Shown here in pieces: positions 34,019-34,324 of a stretch of DNA of 34,324 nt; position 1 is the stretch's first letter, and each line of letters begins with the position of its first letter. The notes beneath the pieces were generated by a model, which was given only the letters and a program-made list of their open reading frames with translations, did no database searches and was not told the origin of the DNA. The position numbers were made by a program, and so were the translations under genes. The DNA is from Planctomycetaceae bacterium (GTDB lineage Bacteria > Planctomycetota > Planctomycetia > Pirellulales > Pirellulaceae). The stretch spans positions 1-34,324 of the forward strand of contig RECD01000209.1 in the NCBI GenBank assembly GCA_007694185.1, given 5' to 3'.

Positions 34019-34324
34019 GCCGCCTTCCGATAGTAATGCTTCAGCAGTCCGCCCCGCCGCTCGCGACAGGCAATCTGCGAGTCGGCAGCGGTGCGAACGT
34101 TGGCGGGGGATACCGGCCGCCGGCCGCGACTAAAATCGAATGGGTACACTTCCTATTTCACCACCTTCGGGGGGACTCGAACAAAATCGGCCTTTGGTTA
34201 ACAGCTTTTGCGATTTCGGAACCCCCCTAATGCGAGCGCGAGAGCGCTTTACGAAGAGGGTTTTGCACAGGGAGCTGAACTTCAGAAAGCGAAAACTCTC
34301 GCGATCTCGTTGACGCCTGTCGCC
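34019..34324. other. No recognisable feature
   Basis: I see no convincing gene, RNA or repeat here. A short hairpin AGCGC-GAGA-GCGCT lies at about 34233-34246, and open frames on either strand are short and unsupported. Confidence 0.5.

Noticed and set aside
34160-34195. tRNA or tmRNA-like T-loop on the minus strand (GTTCGAGTCC)
   Set aside because: The flanking bases do not form the required T-stem, and no acceptor or anticodon stem could be drawn.
34233-34246. Hairpin AGCGC-GAGA-GCGCT as a terminator
   Set aside because: It is short, has only a brief T-run, and no gene is seen to end there.

Overview
The window looks like a planctomycete chromosome, probably from the Planctomycetaceae/Pirellulaceae area. 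It carries planctomycete-typical families: large exported DUF1592-type proteins with c-type haem motifs (PSCyt1/DUF1587/DUF1595/DUF1592/DUF1588/DUF1585), Tat-exported DUF1552 (HXXSHH) proteins, leucine-rich-repeat-like (LRR) proteins, several sulfatases, a SUMF/FGE-type protein, and a relic of DUF1501. No rRNA, tRNA, CRISPR array or insertion sequence was recognised. Assignments come from reading motifs by eye; no database search was run.

Region 1 (1-16402, minus strand) is a 16 kb run of same-direction genes. It holds three successive DUF1592-DUF1552 cassettes, each with different companions: an Asp-box protein, a SUMF-fold protein, and LRR-like proteins of two kinds (called here LRR-A and LRR-B). 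Between cassettes lie remains of a further cassette (5513-5765) and of an LRR-A gene (4259-4441), and a 269-bp direct repeat (1-269 and 5265-5533). The array therefore seems to have grown by tandem duplication and then partly decayed.

Region 2 (16402-16906) is a divergent regulatory region with two copies of the palindrome GTGGCTAAGCCAC, each placed on a promoter-like element, followed by another LRR-A tail relic. Region 3 (16906-22214, plus strand) is a fourth cassette: DUF1592, DUF1552 and a sulfatase.

Region 4 (28688-22295, minus strand) is a tightly overlapping operon: Tat-exported sugar isomerase-like TIM barrel, esterase-like alpha/beta hydrolase, LRR-A protein, two sulfatases and a truncated third sulfatase. 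A DUF1501 C-terminal relic lies just before it. This set suits breakdown of a sulfated, acylated polysaccharide.

Region 5 (28938-33713) has an SDR dehydrogenase divergent from a GntR/HutC-type regulator. The regulator heads an operon with a Gfo/Idh/MocA oxidoreductase, a ROK kinase and a DeoC aldolase, which looks like a sugar or sugar-acid catabolic pathway. The SDR/regulator promoter region carries the longest copy of the palindrome (TAGTGGCTAAGCCACTA). It fills the 17-bp spacer of an apparent SDR promoter. The same element at 16.5 kb suggests that this regulator controls both sugar catabolism and the DUF1592/DUF1552 cassettes. This link is the main hypothesis from the window. The last 600 bases hold nothing well supported.
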